From Isoetes taiwanensis (lineage: Eukaryota; Streptophyta; Lycopodiopsida; Isoetales; Isoetaceae): a DNA stretch of 64,000 nt. Location: NCBI GenBank assembly GCA_021234155.1, contig JAJEKV010000022.1, positions 6,962,132 through 7,026,131 of the forward strand, in the 5' to 3' direction. Below, piece after piece: positions 23,338 to 34,628 of the stretch (position 1 is the first letter of the stretch; every line of letters starts with the position of its first letter). A program made the position numbers and the translations under genes. The notes below the pieces were generated by a model, which searched no databases, was not told the origin of the DNA, and saw only the letters and a program-made list of their open reading frames with translations.

Positions 23338-25854
23338 TGAAACGGACCTAGCCCCTTGGCCTAGGTCATTGCACCGACACGTTTAACATCTAAGTCAAAC
23401 ATCCAAGATACTCGTATACTTGCTCAATAAAGTATAGTCCCATTGATCAGATAATTACATACAAGACCAAACTCATCTGAGTTTGGCATGCTAACAACTC
23501 CTATAGCTCAGGATGTACCCTCTTAAACATACACAAACATTGCAAGGGGGTTAGTCCACAAGGACTAAGTGGGGAGGAAACATTTCGGGAACATTCACAC
23601 CATCAACTACAAAGCAATCCCACATATAACATCACCCACAAAGTAATCTAGCACATCCATCAAAGATAAGAACAACAATAATTTTACCTGTCCACTACGC
23701 CCCTACATTTGTTAGAACTCAGACTACAAGCATGTTTACATTTACATCAACCTTCTGTATGTATGGACATATGCCAAGCGTAATCCTTGGGTTGCAACCC
23801 CAAGGAGACCACTCTCTCCATCTGTACGTACAGGGTTTAACTCATCCGTCAGGCCATCTGGCTCGGATGCGGAGTTACACCTCCGAAGGTGGGCCGTAAA
23901 TGCAACATGCCATCCATCTAGCCATCTGGAATGGATGCGGAGTCTCACGGCCATTCCACCCCTCCGAAGATGGTCCGTTTGCAATGCAAGATGCAACATC
24001 ATCCATCATGACTTTACAAGATAGAATATCACCAATAACCTTTAAGTTGATCCAATACGAGATATCATAGAATCCTCATGCATCTTACTTCCAAGAACAA
24101 CCACAAAATAATGCAATACAATAGAATGAGGTTCATACCAAGATATTTCATAACCAAGTGACAACATCTCATTGCCACATCTCAAAGCAAGAACATGAAC
24201 TCCCTTAACATATAAGCAACCATAACTTTCATGTAATATCTTAATCAAACTAATGTTTTAGAGATAATGACATTCATATTCTACTTCACCTGAGGTCTAA
24301 ACTCATGAATCTCTACTAGATAGGCCATAGCATAATCCTAGCAAATATAATGCAACGCTCATACTCCATCCATCTAGCATCATAGAATCCACCCATTACT
24401 CTATCAAAAGTACTGACGATATATCCTTCTATGGTGTGGTATCAAGCTGGCCCCTATTCATAAAGGTTGCATGGAATATCCCACATACAAGATTATAACT
24501 CTACCAAGGAAACTCTAGGGTCCCAAATTATGATCACAATACTTAAAAGGTTCGTAGGATTAGCAATCCTCAACTCAAGTAATGACCATCTAGGCTAGCA
24601 GCAATGCACCTAAGGACACTCAACGCAACAGCTATCACAATGTTCCAGGAGGTAACAACGTAGTTGGACGACCATCTAACTATAACCTAAAGCAAGTTTG
24701 ATAGTTGGGCTTCAAGACCCTAAGATAATAATACAAACTAGATTCAATAACTTCGAACCTAATTATTCACGTAAGATTCCCATACTATGCCTAATAAGTC
24801 CTGCAAGACTACAACTCTAAAGAATGGACCCTATTGTTGCATTAATGCATGATCAATATTCTAAAACATACAGGTATATTATGGTATGGTCTAAACCTTA
24901 GGATAATAACTAATATAAATGGATGATTTACCTGACCTTTATATCCCTAAGTTCAAAAAGGAATACTTGTGCAAAAACATATGCTTGAGTCTAGATTTAA
25001 ACCTAGATCTGTAGCCTGAAAGGCTCAACTGCTAACCAACTAACCTACAAGGCTTTCAAAAAGGGCAAAGCAATTATAAAGAACAAGATTTGGAAACCAA
25101 AAGACATATTAGAGGCTCTCTTTCGCACAGAGATACTACCAGATTGGCAAACAAGATCAAAACTGGATGGGATGGAGGCAGAACAGGCCAGAATTCATAA
25201 GGAAGACTTTGGCTGGTGACATAGAACTAAATTGAAGATCTATTCTAGCTGAAACAACCGATTGGGTTCGCCATAACTGCCGGTTCTACTGCAAGCACCA
25301 CCAAGCAATAGAACAAACCAAGCACTCATCAAATCCCCAAGCACGCATCAGATCCCCACCTCAGTTTCTCGGATTGATTCTGCTTCCTATCGACTGGGTC
25401 TGCCTTCGTTGCTTCTATTTCCTCATCACCTTCCCATCTGCAAACTCCTTCCAGTTTCTGCTACTGTTCTACAATTCGGCCAGCCTCTCCTTCTCTAGAG
25501 AATAGGTAGAGGAGAACAATAAACAAGATCCTTCACCAAACCAAGACACCCTCTCCTTTGTTCACATCCAATATATATATACAATGAGTAAATCTCAATG
25601 CATATGCATGCTAGACAAGTGTTGTGCATGCAATCACATGCATGCATGCGCATGTGCATGTACATGCATGCAATCTAATGCATGCTTATCATATTTTACA
25701 AGTCCAACACCTTCTGCTTATATAACCTTTGCTAATATATTTCTATAGTTTTAAATGCCACTACTAGCATAACCCATGGACGCATATCAACAAGGTCGTT
25801 AGATGATCTACACCCTCTTATACTGAGACAAAGTAAGCCACTAGGTTCGTTACA
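23338..25854. repeat. 2.5-kb solo LTR (or similar element) with 5-bp target-site duplication
   Basis: The element begins TGAAACGGACCTAG and ends CTAGGTTCGTTACA. The two ends are inverted repeats of each other at 12 of 14 positions, with TG...CA termini. It is flanked on both sides by ATGAG (23,333-23,337 and 25,855-25,859) and by satellite sequence. No coding sequence is present. This is the expected appearance of a solo LTR left by recombination. A tRNA-like segment (24,997-25,058, minus strand) and an alternating ATGCATGC stretch near 25,640-25,680 lie inside. Confidence 0.7.
24997..25058 (-). other. tRNA-like segment (A- and B-box resemblance)
   Basis: The minus strand reads TTAGTTGGTTAGCAG (A-box-like), then GGTTTAAATCTAG (B-box-like) about 40 bases on. 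The cloverleaf is not complete, so this is a tRNA relic or SINE head rather than a functional tRNA gene. Confidence 0.35.
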
Positions 25855-26560
25855 ATGAGATTCTCCTAGATTCCTCAAGATTCTATGAAGATTCTCTTAG
25901 ATTCTCTAAGATTCCATCAAGATTCCCTTAGATTCCCAAAAAATTTAGAAAGATTCCCCTAGATTCCCAAAGATTCTCTTGAGATTCTGTAGATTCTCCT
26001 AGATTCCCAAAGATTCTCTTAGATTCTTAATGTTCTACAAAGATTCCCCTAGATTCTTAAGATTCTACGGAGATTCCCTTAGATTTTATTAAGATTCCCC
26101 AATATTCTCCAAAATTCCATCTAGATTACCATAGATTCTTAAAGATTTTATGAAGATTCCTTTAGATTCTTCTAGATTCCCAAAGATACATTTGAGACTC
26201 CCTAAGATTCTCTAAAGATTCCCTCCATGAAGCCGACCCTTCAAAACACGCCCAGCGTGAAAGATATGAACATTTCCTTAGATTCTCTAAGATTTCTTCT
26301 GAGATCTCCTTAAATTTCCTTAGATTTTACTAAGATTATTTTGAGATTACCCTAGATTCTCTTGAGTTTAGACGCGCGTAGATTTTATCAAGATTCCCTT
26401 AGATTTTCCAAGATTCCATCTAAATTCCCATAGATTCTTTTAGAGATTTTATGATGATTCCCCCAGACTATCCTAGATTTCAAAATTCCTAAGATACTCT
26501 TGAGGTTTCCCTAGAATTTCAAAGCTTTTCCCATGATCTCTCTAGATTTTCTAAGCGATG
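25855..26560. repeat. TAGATTCC-type satellite, block 2
   Basis: This is the same degenerate AGATTCC/TAGATTCT repeat as block 1, continuing across the solo LTR insertion. Near 26,230 it contains CGACCCTTCAAAACACGCCC, the counterpart of the motif at 22,561. The two blocks were one array before the LTR element inserted. Confidence 0.8.
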
Positions 26561-27057
26561 GCACTGCATATATTTTCAAGCTGTCGAGGTGACATTGAGT
26601 TCTAGAAACAACAATTGTAATAGAGTTTAATTGCAGTTGGGTATATCGATGGACAGTGGCAACCTTTCAACGTGCATTGAGACGTATATTGTGATTTGTT
26701 ATTTTATGAGACGATGGACTGAAATACGCATTGTTTTTCCGAAAAGTGCGTTACTATTCAATTGAACATATAAATGATTATTCAATTTTGCAATAAATGA
26801 TATATAGTGTAAGATTGTTAAACTTGGTCGTGAAGCTTGTGGTATATCACTAAAACCATCTATTAGTATTAATCCAGGAGCTTGAGATAGCCTAGTGTTG
26901 CCAGAATGACAAATGAAAATCATCCTAGATTCTGTTAAATTATATAAACAATTTTGCTTCCTATTCTATTTTCGTAAGATTTCCCCTAGCCTTTCCCAGA
27001 CTATTTGCTCATTTTTTCCCAATGTGATACTTGAATGCCATAATTTTGTCCACTCAA
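26561..27057. other. No recognisable gene
   Basis: No repeat structure or coding motif was recognised between the satellite and the LINE-like fragment. Confidence 0.45.
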
Positions 27058-27445
27058 TTTTTTTTTGTTGAAGGACGTCAGACTTTATTCAATCAAAGAG
27101 TCAAATACAAGTATAAATGCAGAGACAGGAATAAAATCTCAGCGGATAAGCGGAGACCCACCGAGTGAAGCAACCTGCCTAAGCATAAGAGTGCACATCC
27201 AAAAACTCCTCAAAAATCAATTGCCTCTTGCGAGGGGCAAGTGAAGAACAATGATATGACTTTACAATGTAACCTTGAGCTTCTTGGAGAACACGATTAT
27301 CTGCCACATCCAGACCTTTGAAGATTACCAATCTTCGTCTTTTCCAGATAGTCCAAAGCAACCATCCTGCTGCTAGATGAAAAGCCTGGCCTTGTAACTC
27401 TGTCCAGGTACTTGGGTAAATTGCCAAAAGCAGTTGTCCACTCAA
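27058..27445 (-). pseudogene. LINE-like 3' end fragment
   Basis: The minus strand encodes 88 residues including AAGWLLWTIWKRRRLVIF, which resembles the zf-RVT segment at the C-terminus of plant LINE reverse transcriptases (W..W..R...F). About 120 bases downstream comes a poly(A) end, seen on the plus strand as TTTTTTTTTGTTG at 27,059-27,071. The element is 5'-truncated, as is usual for LINEs. A stop closes the frame at 27,179. Confidence 0.6.
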
Positions 27446-28250
27446 TTTGAACTTGATGCATTATCTAATTCGTACATTTGGTACTTAAGGCTCCCATAAA
27501 TTGCTTGGAAGATTTTTAAGCATGCACCACATGCGTTAAATTTCAGGATCTTATCTAATGTAGGTCCTATCTTCGTTTTCGCTTCATGAGTTTACAAATG
27601 CTTTCCCATGTAAATAGAATAGCCATCAACTATCATAGAACTTTTAACGTCGGAATGTTGGTTGTTACACATTTTCTAGTGTATAGGAGAATACATCAAG
27701 AAAGCTTAGGTCGTGTTCGGTTTATTGTTGAGAACATGTAGTTGTTCACGGCCACAAAATTCAAAAGATCATGTGTCGATCATTATTCTTTTTTTAATTT
27801 TGACTTTCATTCCAGTACATAGAAGTAAGACGTGCCCTTCTTTGTGAATACGTAATAATCTTTTCGGCTATTTTTTATGTTAGGTAAGGATCTTAGGCGT
27901 CTAGCTAGGTAGTTTATTTTTGTGTATTGAACATGTAGAATTAAAAATGTGCATTCTACTCTAGCCCATTGAGTTACACAAATCTAATTTTATTTATCAT
28001 TGTTTCTAGCTCAGATATACCATACACGTTAACTTTTCATGCAAAACGCATATCATTACATTCCATTAGTCTAGAGAATGTCTAGCACAAAAAGTTATAA
28101 CAAATCGAGGACTCCTGCAATTCGTTGTTCGAATAAAAGGACCTTAACTTTTATCCCAGTCCATGAGGCAACAGGCCAGAATATGGCACTTGGTCTGAGA
28201 AGATATCATTTTAATTTACCACGTTTCTAAAAGATCAAATTGTATAATTG
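27446..28250. other. No recognisable gene
   Basis: AT-rich sequence without motifs or repeat boundaries that I can identify. Confidence 0.45.
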
Positions 28251-28259
28251 CTTACTCTG

Positions 28260-28720
28260 GAGTCTTCCTCAATTTTTTTCGAGCGTAGTAGTTCTGTTGT
28301 TGTTTACGGTGCCTTAAAACTTTTGCGGTCTCATTGGCTGCAGTATCATTTGAACTAACCAGAGACAATCTGTTAGAAGTTAAATGTCAAAAATGCTAGT
28401 GAAATAACAAAATAAAAAATGAAAACCTATTAAACGTCAACCGTAGGAAAGTATAGGAAAAAGAAAAATGAAGTTTAATTCTAATGTCTATTAAACTGTG
28501 ACAACCTTGGGCGACCTCTTTTTTTTTTGTACTGGCTGATTTTGAGCCTGTTGGTCTTCAACATTATGACTTTCCAATCCTTCAACCCTATTAATGATTA
28601 TTAAAAGAATCATACAATATTACATTAGTTTAGTGCATTGTTTAACGAGTATAAAATGTTGCAGTAGTCAATCTATACTTGGGACGCTTAGGTGCCATGT
28701 TGATCGGTTGCTAGTACTTC
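28260..28720 (-). other. Possible coding relic with an AT-hook-like segment
   Basis: Minus-strand frames give STWHLSVPSID near 28,680, then VEDQQAQNQPVQKKRGRPR near 28,530 and NDTAANETAKVLRHRKQQQN, then YYARKKLRKTPE, near 28,300. KKRGRPR fits an AT-hook, and the lysine/arginine-rich segments resemble DNA-binding exons. Stops lie between them. I cannot name a family; it could be pieces of a transposon protein. Confidence 0.25.
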
Positions 28721-29184
28721 CAATTTTGGCTTTATTCAAGCAAATTTGATTTTGGATAATACTTCTAGACGCAATATTCTTCAACTCTTTGCTTAATCCT
28801 GCATGTGAAAGAGCAAATATTAGAGCATATAATCTAGCAAAACTTATATGTATCAAGGAAAAGCTATATCTCTTATGTAAATGAGAAGCATCATAATTTG
28901 GTTTCCATCATGACCTATTTTTGCAAACTTGAATCGCTACCAGCCTATGGTTATTGATCTGCCCAAGGCCGGTAGTAAAAAATATGCAATTAAGGCTAGG
29001 TGTATAAGGCCGAGGCCCGCAAGGAAGCTCGTCAAATGATGACCCAATGTTATGAATAACTTGCAGTGGGGTCTTCTCTATAGGCAAAATTTACAAATGC
29101 TATACATCGACGTTTGCGCCAAAATTTACAAATGCCATACATGGATGTTTAAAGGAAAAAAAATAGTCCTAAGTTATTAGCTGT

Positions 29185-29285
29185 GTAGCAGATATGATGG
29201 GTATTCTTCTCGTAAGGACACAGAGGACGTTACATATGATGGGTATTCTTCCCGTAGCATGTGTAAGGACACAGAGGACATTGCA
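29185..29285. repeat. Short imperfect direct repeat
   Basis: ATATGATGGGTATTCTTC and AAGGACACAGAGGAC each occur twice (about 29,192 and 29,234). They mark a local duplication with a small insertion in the second copy. Confidence 0.6.
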
Positions 29286-29317
29286 GAAAAAATAAGCAAC
29301 TTGAATTCCTGGCCTCA

Positions 29318-29445
29318 AATGGGTTTCCTCCTCCGCCCACTTTATTGGCTCCCTAAATTGACTAGAGGTGCCAAGAGGATTCGCTTGAGTAAATCCTCTG
29401 GATTCGCTTAAGTGAATCAAGAGGATTTCCTCGACCCTGGTTAAC
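29318..29445. repeat. Diverged copy of the GGGTTCGC repeat family
   Basis: It shares CGCCCACTTTATTGGCTCCC with the copy at 40,037 and carries repeated GGATTCGCTT words in place of GGGTTCGCTT. It ends in CCTGGTTAACC, comparable to the CCAGGGTTAA of the 60-kb copy. The G/C to A/T changes at CpG sites suggest methylation decay. Confidence 0.55.
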
Positions 29446-29472
29446 CAAAATCATTTGAAGAATCTCCATCAT

Positions 29473-30610
29473 TTAATGCGTTGATTTCGCATGCATTGAT
29501 CTGAAGCGACGACACGATCTTGGAAGCTCCCATAAAGGACTCCCCTGCAGATAGATCTCCCCTCCATCGTGCTTCAGCGTCACCTGGTGAGTGTTCCAAT
29601 CTATAGCAGTAGGCTTAACCCGCTGCAACCATGTTATCCCCAGCACCACATCATACTGGCCAACATCCAAGAGGTCAAAATTCCTGGTATCCTTGAATAC
29701 ACAAGGATACCCCAACAGCTTTACGATCCTCCACCTGAGGATCATTCACAAAAGGACCATCTACCTTGTACTTATTAGTCTTTACACAAGGTAGGTGCAG
29801 TTCTTCCACCAACTTAGAAGAGATAAACATGTCAGAAGAGCTACAATCCAATAACACCACAATGTTTCGGCCCATGATTCTACCTAAGAATCTAATCACC
29901 CATCCAGCAAACATGTCCCTGATGTCCTTGCTTGCGGGCTTATCAAGCGTGCACAACTCTTCCATGGCAATGGCTGAAATCGTCTTAGATTCCAATACTT
30001 CTTCAGCCTTTTCAGTCACGTTTGCTTTCTTGTTATCAGCTTTCTTGTTCTGTGGCTGAGAGCATTCACGACTAATATGCCCAGGCTCCCCACACCTATA
30101 GCAGAAAATCCCCTTCCTGGGACCACCCGGCTTAGAGTCCGCCTTACGCTGCTTGGACTCTCCACCTGCAGACTTAGGCTTAGGCTGCTCAGACTTTTTC
30201 TCCTCGAAAAACCTATTTTTCTTCTTTGGGAACTTCCGAGATGTCTTCTTAAAGGACTCATTCTCTTCCCCAAGCTGACGAGCCAACATCGTTGCCCTCT
30301 CAAAATCCTCGGGCTTCAACCCGATTATCTGCTTCTTGAGAGCAACACTGGATAGACCATCTAGAAAGAAATCAATCTGCCGAGCCTCGAACAAGTCTCC
30401 AACCCTGTGGATATAACCTCGTACCTTATTGATATAAGCACTGAGAGAACCTGTTTGTTTACAGTACCGCAGCTTCTCAAGCGCATCAGGAGCATCATGT
30501 TGAGGTGCATACTCCCCAATAAAGTATCTCCTGAAATCGGACCAGGTATTCACCTCCTTCTTCATGGTAGGACCATTCCACCAACTATAGGCATCCGATT
30601 TCAGCCGCAT
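29473..30610 (-). pseudogene. Ty3/gypsy gag-protease relic, main part
   Basis: The 311-codon minus frame (29,675-30,610) begins MRLKSDAYSWWNG and includes WSDFRRYFIGEYAPQHDAP, a gag domain. A CCHC knuckle (CYRCGEPGHISREC) is intact, and protease follows with VVLLDCSSSDMFISSKLVEE. The retropepsin motif should be D-S/T-G. Here it is D-C-S, so the enzyme is dead. After a frameshift near 29,700 the frame 29,473-29,745 continues with FDLLDVGQYDVVLGITWLQR and AIDWNTHQVTL. No reverse transcriptase follows. Confidence 0.85.
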
Positions 30611-31080
30611 CTACGCAATAAACAACCGCGCCTTGTCACCTTTATTGGTAGCCTAAAAAAAGATCTCAAGTTTGTCAATCCAAGCCATGCCTCCTCAGCG
30701 GTGCCTTTCCCATCCCAATCCGAGATTTTCGTGTGCTCGAGACTGCGGATGTCCTCCTTGCTCAATTCGGAACTCTTTAGTGACTGCTCTACAGCAGCAC
30801 TAGTACCGGGTACATCTGGGTCCACCACCACAACTGCCGGAGACTTCCTCTTCTCCGTAGACTTCCCTAGGCCATCTGTGCCAGCAAGGGTCTCCAAAGT
30901 TCTCATGGCAATCTGAGTGTCCAATACAGCCTTGAGGCTCTGCTTTGCTCTCGGCAAGTCCTCGCCCGCCGTCTGCATGGTCTCCGAGGGTTCTTCGGCG
31001 CGGGTTTCTTGTCTTGCTGGCAACTAGCCCTCGTACATCAGGTTCCTCCTCCATAGGAGTCGCCAGTCCCACTACAGTGT
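30601..31080 (-). pseudogene. Gypsy gag N-terminal part, frameshifted
   Basis: Upstream of the main gag frame the minus strand reads through a Glu/Lys-rich leader (for example KSPAVVVVDPDVPGTSAAVE) to ISDWDGKGTAEEAWLGLTNL, which is the start of the gag domain. The continuation ATNKGDKARLFIA, a stop, MRLKSDAYSWW shows that it joins the main frame through one shift near 30,660 and one stop at 30,611. Confidence 0.75.
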
Positions 31081-31187
31081 GTGCGCCGCACTAGTCTCGC
31101 CGTGCTCCATCTCAACTACTCAAGGTCCAAGCCGCCTTTCGGGCTCGATACCCTTTTCTCACGAACCAAAATTTTAGTACCAAAATT

Positions 31188-32625
31188 TGATTTGTATTCA
31201 CATCAAACCATCAGTACATAGAACAAATCTTGCCTCCCACGAGGCTATATACATGAAAGCCACGTATCACGGATAACAAGGCGACAACACGAGATAACTA
31301 AATACACATGTATGCTTTGCCAGCTTTAAAACAGCCTGCACAAGCTTCCACGTGTTAGTAGCATGCATAGAAGTTATCCCGTAATGTCAAGATGAAGCAA
31401 TGACTGACGGACTGCCATTACACACATATGGAATCCACCACACGCACCATAGCATGCATAAGCGGACACACCCGCCATATCTAGGCGGTCGTGGTCTAGA
31501 ACCCCGTATTTGGTGGATCCAATGTCGGGGGAAGCTGCGGGCATCACAAGGACTCGGGCTACTAGATTTTGTTGGTTCCATATGCCCCTTTGTCCCATAC
31601 CCATACGGCAGGCTTTACCTCACCAGTACCTTTAGTTCCTATCTAGACAAGCCACACTATGCACAAAACTCCCTTGGGTCAGCACTCATCATGCTTACCC
31701 CAGTATCATCAAGATACATACTGAGCATAACTCAATGCTAGAGGTCTCGCTTTCACTAGACTATTGATGTTAATATAGTGTCGTCCCATACCAACACTAC
31801 ATCACATCGCACTAGCACTTACAAGACCTCCTTAAGACGAGTATCGCACTACGGCCATACTCTCCAGAGGGTATTCAGAGGAGGAAAACTTGGCAGCTTA
31901 ATATTGACTGCAGTGGCGAGCAACACCTCTCAACGGTTACTACCACTTAATGCTTTGCCAACCGAGCAGGCACCCAAGCTTTCTCGGATTTAAGTTACAG
32001 AGTTTCTAAGGAAACCAGGTGTAGCAATTCAAGGCGTGGAAGGAACTCTCCACGCTGGAAGATGCCCAGTATTCTGGTCTATGGGAGCTTATCAATCGGT
32101 AAATCTTTTCTACTGTGTTCCCTATAGCAGACTAGCCACTCAGGCATCCGCCGGAATACAACCATCTAAGGCTTACCAGTGACAAGCTCCTCTGCCACGA
32201 ATCTCACTATTGAAATTCACAGGCCAGCATATCTTCCTGAAGTCGCCAACACCTCTGCTCAGCCTTCTTCGGCCTTCCCTTTTATATCCCTGTAACAAAT
32301 CCGGCCTCCTACTTTTGTCTTCCGGCCTGCCCCCTATAATAGGCCGCTGAGCCTCTTAATCTAGCTCCTGCCAACGTGGCAAGGCCACGTGGCAACCAAG
32401 AAGAGGGTGGGTTTTGGGATAGCGGTCCGGCTGCCGCCCGACCCGTTCGGTGCCATCCGCGACAAGAAGGGGTGGCATCCCCGGTTTAAGGGGTGCTCAC
32501 CATTTTAACCTTAATGGTTTTAAAACCACCTTTAAACAATGGCCATACAATATAATAATCTTAAGGGTTATTTAACCCTTAAATGGCCCAATGGCATTTT
32601 AGCCATTCTAACGCCCACTATCACA
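31188..32625 (-). repeat. Probable LTR of the gypsy gag relic
   Basis: On the minus strand, TGTGATAGTGGGCGTTAG at 32,625 resembles a gypsy LTR start. GATATAAAAGGG near 32,280-32,295 is a good TATA box. The segment leads into the gag leader about 100 bases beyond 31,188. Both ends are inferred, since no second copy is in the window and the primer-binding site is unclear (GGGTATCGAGCCCG near 31,140-31,155 is a weak tRNA-iMet match). Confidence 0.4.
32283..32293 (-). promoter_or_regulatory. TATA box in the probable LTR
   Basis: TATAAAAGGG on the minus strand lies inside the presumed LTR about 1.1 kb upstream of the gag leader. It is the most canonical TATA sequence in this part of the window. 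Confidence 0.4.
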
Positions 32626-33185
32626 AGGCCCCATGCAACAAGCAATGTTGTAAACACGCCTACTATTTGCACGGATCCCGTTGCACCCTAGCCTACGATC
32701 TTAAGGTGCACCATTAACTTAGGCTAGAGAATAACATGCGAGCATAACACGTCTATGGCCCAAATACCGTAGAACATTCCATTATGCCAAACGTTAATAT
32801 GCATACACAATATTAACAATGGTCTGTAAAAATATTTTAGACATAACATTCAACCACCAATAGGCGCGACGAACAGACTGACTTCTACAGTAAGTTAGGC
32901 TAGTCATGTCCAGTCGTGTCGAATATTCGGGTATCTTCCAGCATGTACTCAAGATATCCCAACTTCCTAGATAACCGAGGGCTTGCCCTTAGGCGCAACC
33001 CAAAAACTAGGATTGAAAATTTGAAAGGACTAACTATTCTACAATATAGCCTCTATGCGAGGCATATGCAGCATTCAGGTGAGTACCTAAATTTGCAAAG
33101 AGAGAGGTGGGCATGACAAGCAATGCAGCAGCCCTCTAGCTTCAACTGTTTCGCTGATAGGCATTAGGTGGGCTGCCTAAAAAAT
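32626..33185. other. No recognisable gene
   Basis: No domain or repeat structure recognised between the LTR-like region and the GGAAACCCTTCC array. Confidence 0.4.
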
Positions 33186-33239
33186 TTGCTGCTTGAAAAT
33201 TTGCAGCGCCAATATGTCACGCCCTCTTGCTGATGGTTT

Positions 33240-33740
33240 TAAGTACGCCCGATTTGGGTTGGCCTCCCATGGAAACCCTTTCAAATTTCCATGGAAACCC
33301 TTCCTATTTTCCATGGAAACCCTTCCGGCTTTCATTAAAACCAGGAAGGGTTTCCATGGAAACCCTTCCGATTTTCCGTGGAAACCCTTCCAAATTTCCA
33401 TGTTTGGAAAATAGGAAGGGTTTCCATGGAAAATCGGAAGGGTTTCCATGGAAATTTGGAAGGGTTTCCTATTTTGAAAACTGGAAGGGGTTTCCATGGA
33501 AAATGGGAAGGGTTTCCACTTTTTTTTTAATGTTTTTAATATTGACACATGATGACATTTATGGACCACGCCTTTCAAGGCGGATGCCGCCCAATTAATG
33601 GTGCACGCTCATAAATATCCACACCTTTCGAGAATTCAAAATTTAATTCAAATGGAAACCCTTCCTATTTTCCAATGCCATGGGAAAATAGGAAGGGTTT
33701 CCACAAAAGGGGGAAAATAGGAAGGGTTTCCAGATCCGAT
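33240..33740. repeat. Inverted GGAAACCCTTCC / GGAAGGGTTTCC array
   Basis: About a dozen copies of GGAAACCCTTCC are spaced roughly 20-30 bases apart. They are first in one orientation (33,270-33,370) and then mainly in the other (33,345-33,520), with two more at 33,654-33,735. Many are joined by the palindrome CCATGG. Both strands are open for 120-130 codons only because the unit lacks stops. The whole array can fold into a long imperfect hairpin. CGCCCGATTTGGGTT at 33,246 links it to the repeat at 39,945. Confidence 0.8.
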
Positions 33741-33849
33741 CAAAAAATTTCCAAGGGCGTATGCTCTTCTTACACTTGCTCTCCGCCATTGCATTCTCCT
33801 TATGGATGCCATACCACTCCTTGGAAAGTCGAGCAGTTACAAATAGATC

Positions 33850-34490
33850 ACAAGGTCAGGTTGCTTCGACGCCATACTAGGGATTGGATGAATGATATGA
33901 TATGTGCTGATTACATCTGTCATCGAGGGGGGAAGTGCACGGAGGCGTGGTCTGTGTCAGGAAAGACAGATAAGAAGGAGTTTCAAGATAAGATGCGGGT
34001 TTCGTCTTCGCACAGTGATACCGAGCAATCTGAGTGCAGATAGTTCTGCCACAATACACATTCATGTTGGGCATGATGGACACAACCCGTGGTCTGAAGA
34101 TGATGAATGGTCCCGGCCCTTGCATTCCTCTGTTGCAGAGGTGACTGCTAACATGCTGCTGGACATGAGAGATTTTCAAGTTGTGTGGAGTGGAGTAATA
34201 TATTAGAGAGAGGAAAGGAGTTGTATCGCACCACCACACCGGTTGAGAGAGCCACTTATCGCTTCAAGGTGGCCCACAAGGACATATGGCACATTGGTTA
34301 CCACTTACGTATAAAAGGTATGTACACTTATCCAACATGGAAGGATCAGGAAAGGTCATATACCACCAACCCTATGCACCTGACCATGATGACCCGGCTA
34401 GGCGGCCTTGGATTGTTGTCATCCAGGACAAATGGATGCTGGAACAAGCTATAAAGTACAGTCCAAATGGTCCCATGACTGCTTAGTCTT
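33850..34490 (+). pseudogene. Possible MULE/SWIM-type transposase fragment
   Basis: Broken plus-strand frames read ICHRGGKCTEAWSVSGKTDK, then ATIHIHVGHDGHNPWSEDDE and RRPWIVVIQDKWMLEQAIKY, then SPNGPMTA. The order of a C-x-x-x-G-K segment, an H-x-G-H-x-P block and a W-M-L-x-x-x-x-x-x-S-P-N block resembles the N-terminal half of plant and fungal MULE-like transposases. Several stops interrupt it. The assignment is tentative. Confidence 0.35.
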
Positions 34491-34545
34491 CGTGGACATT
34501 AAAAAAATTATTCTATTCTATTCTACTGGATGTTGTTGCTCATTT
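34465..34545 (+). repeat. Retroposon 3' end with (ATTCT)n tail
   Basis: GGTCCCATGACTGCTTAGTC and TTCGTGGACATTAAAAAAA precede ATTCTATTCTATTCTA. This parallels the 2,905-3,053 copy, including tail sequence and orientation. It ends 80 bases upstream of the hAT coding region. Confidence 0.5.
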
Positions 34546-34628
34546 TTTAATGTTCACATCATTGCTAGGTTGTTATTAGATCTGCAGCATGATTGAATAA
34601 CAACCTGCAATGATGTGACCTTCAAGAT

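Noticed and set aside
24997-25058. Functional tRNA gene
   Set aside because: A- and B-box resemblance only; no complete cloverleaf or acceptor stem.
30016-31072. Several antisense and off-frame reading frames over the gypsy gag
   Set aside because: Shadows of the gag-protease frame on the minus strand.
33177-33598. Open frames of 120-133 codons on both strands with GFHGN / SMETL repeats
   Set aside because: Product of the stop-free GGAAACCCTTCC repeat unit, not a protein.
33240-33740. CRISPR-like array
   Set aside because: Repeat words invert orientation, spacers are near identical, and the setting is a plant nuclear genome.
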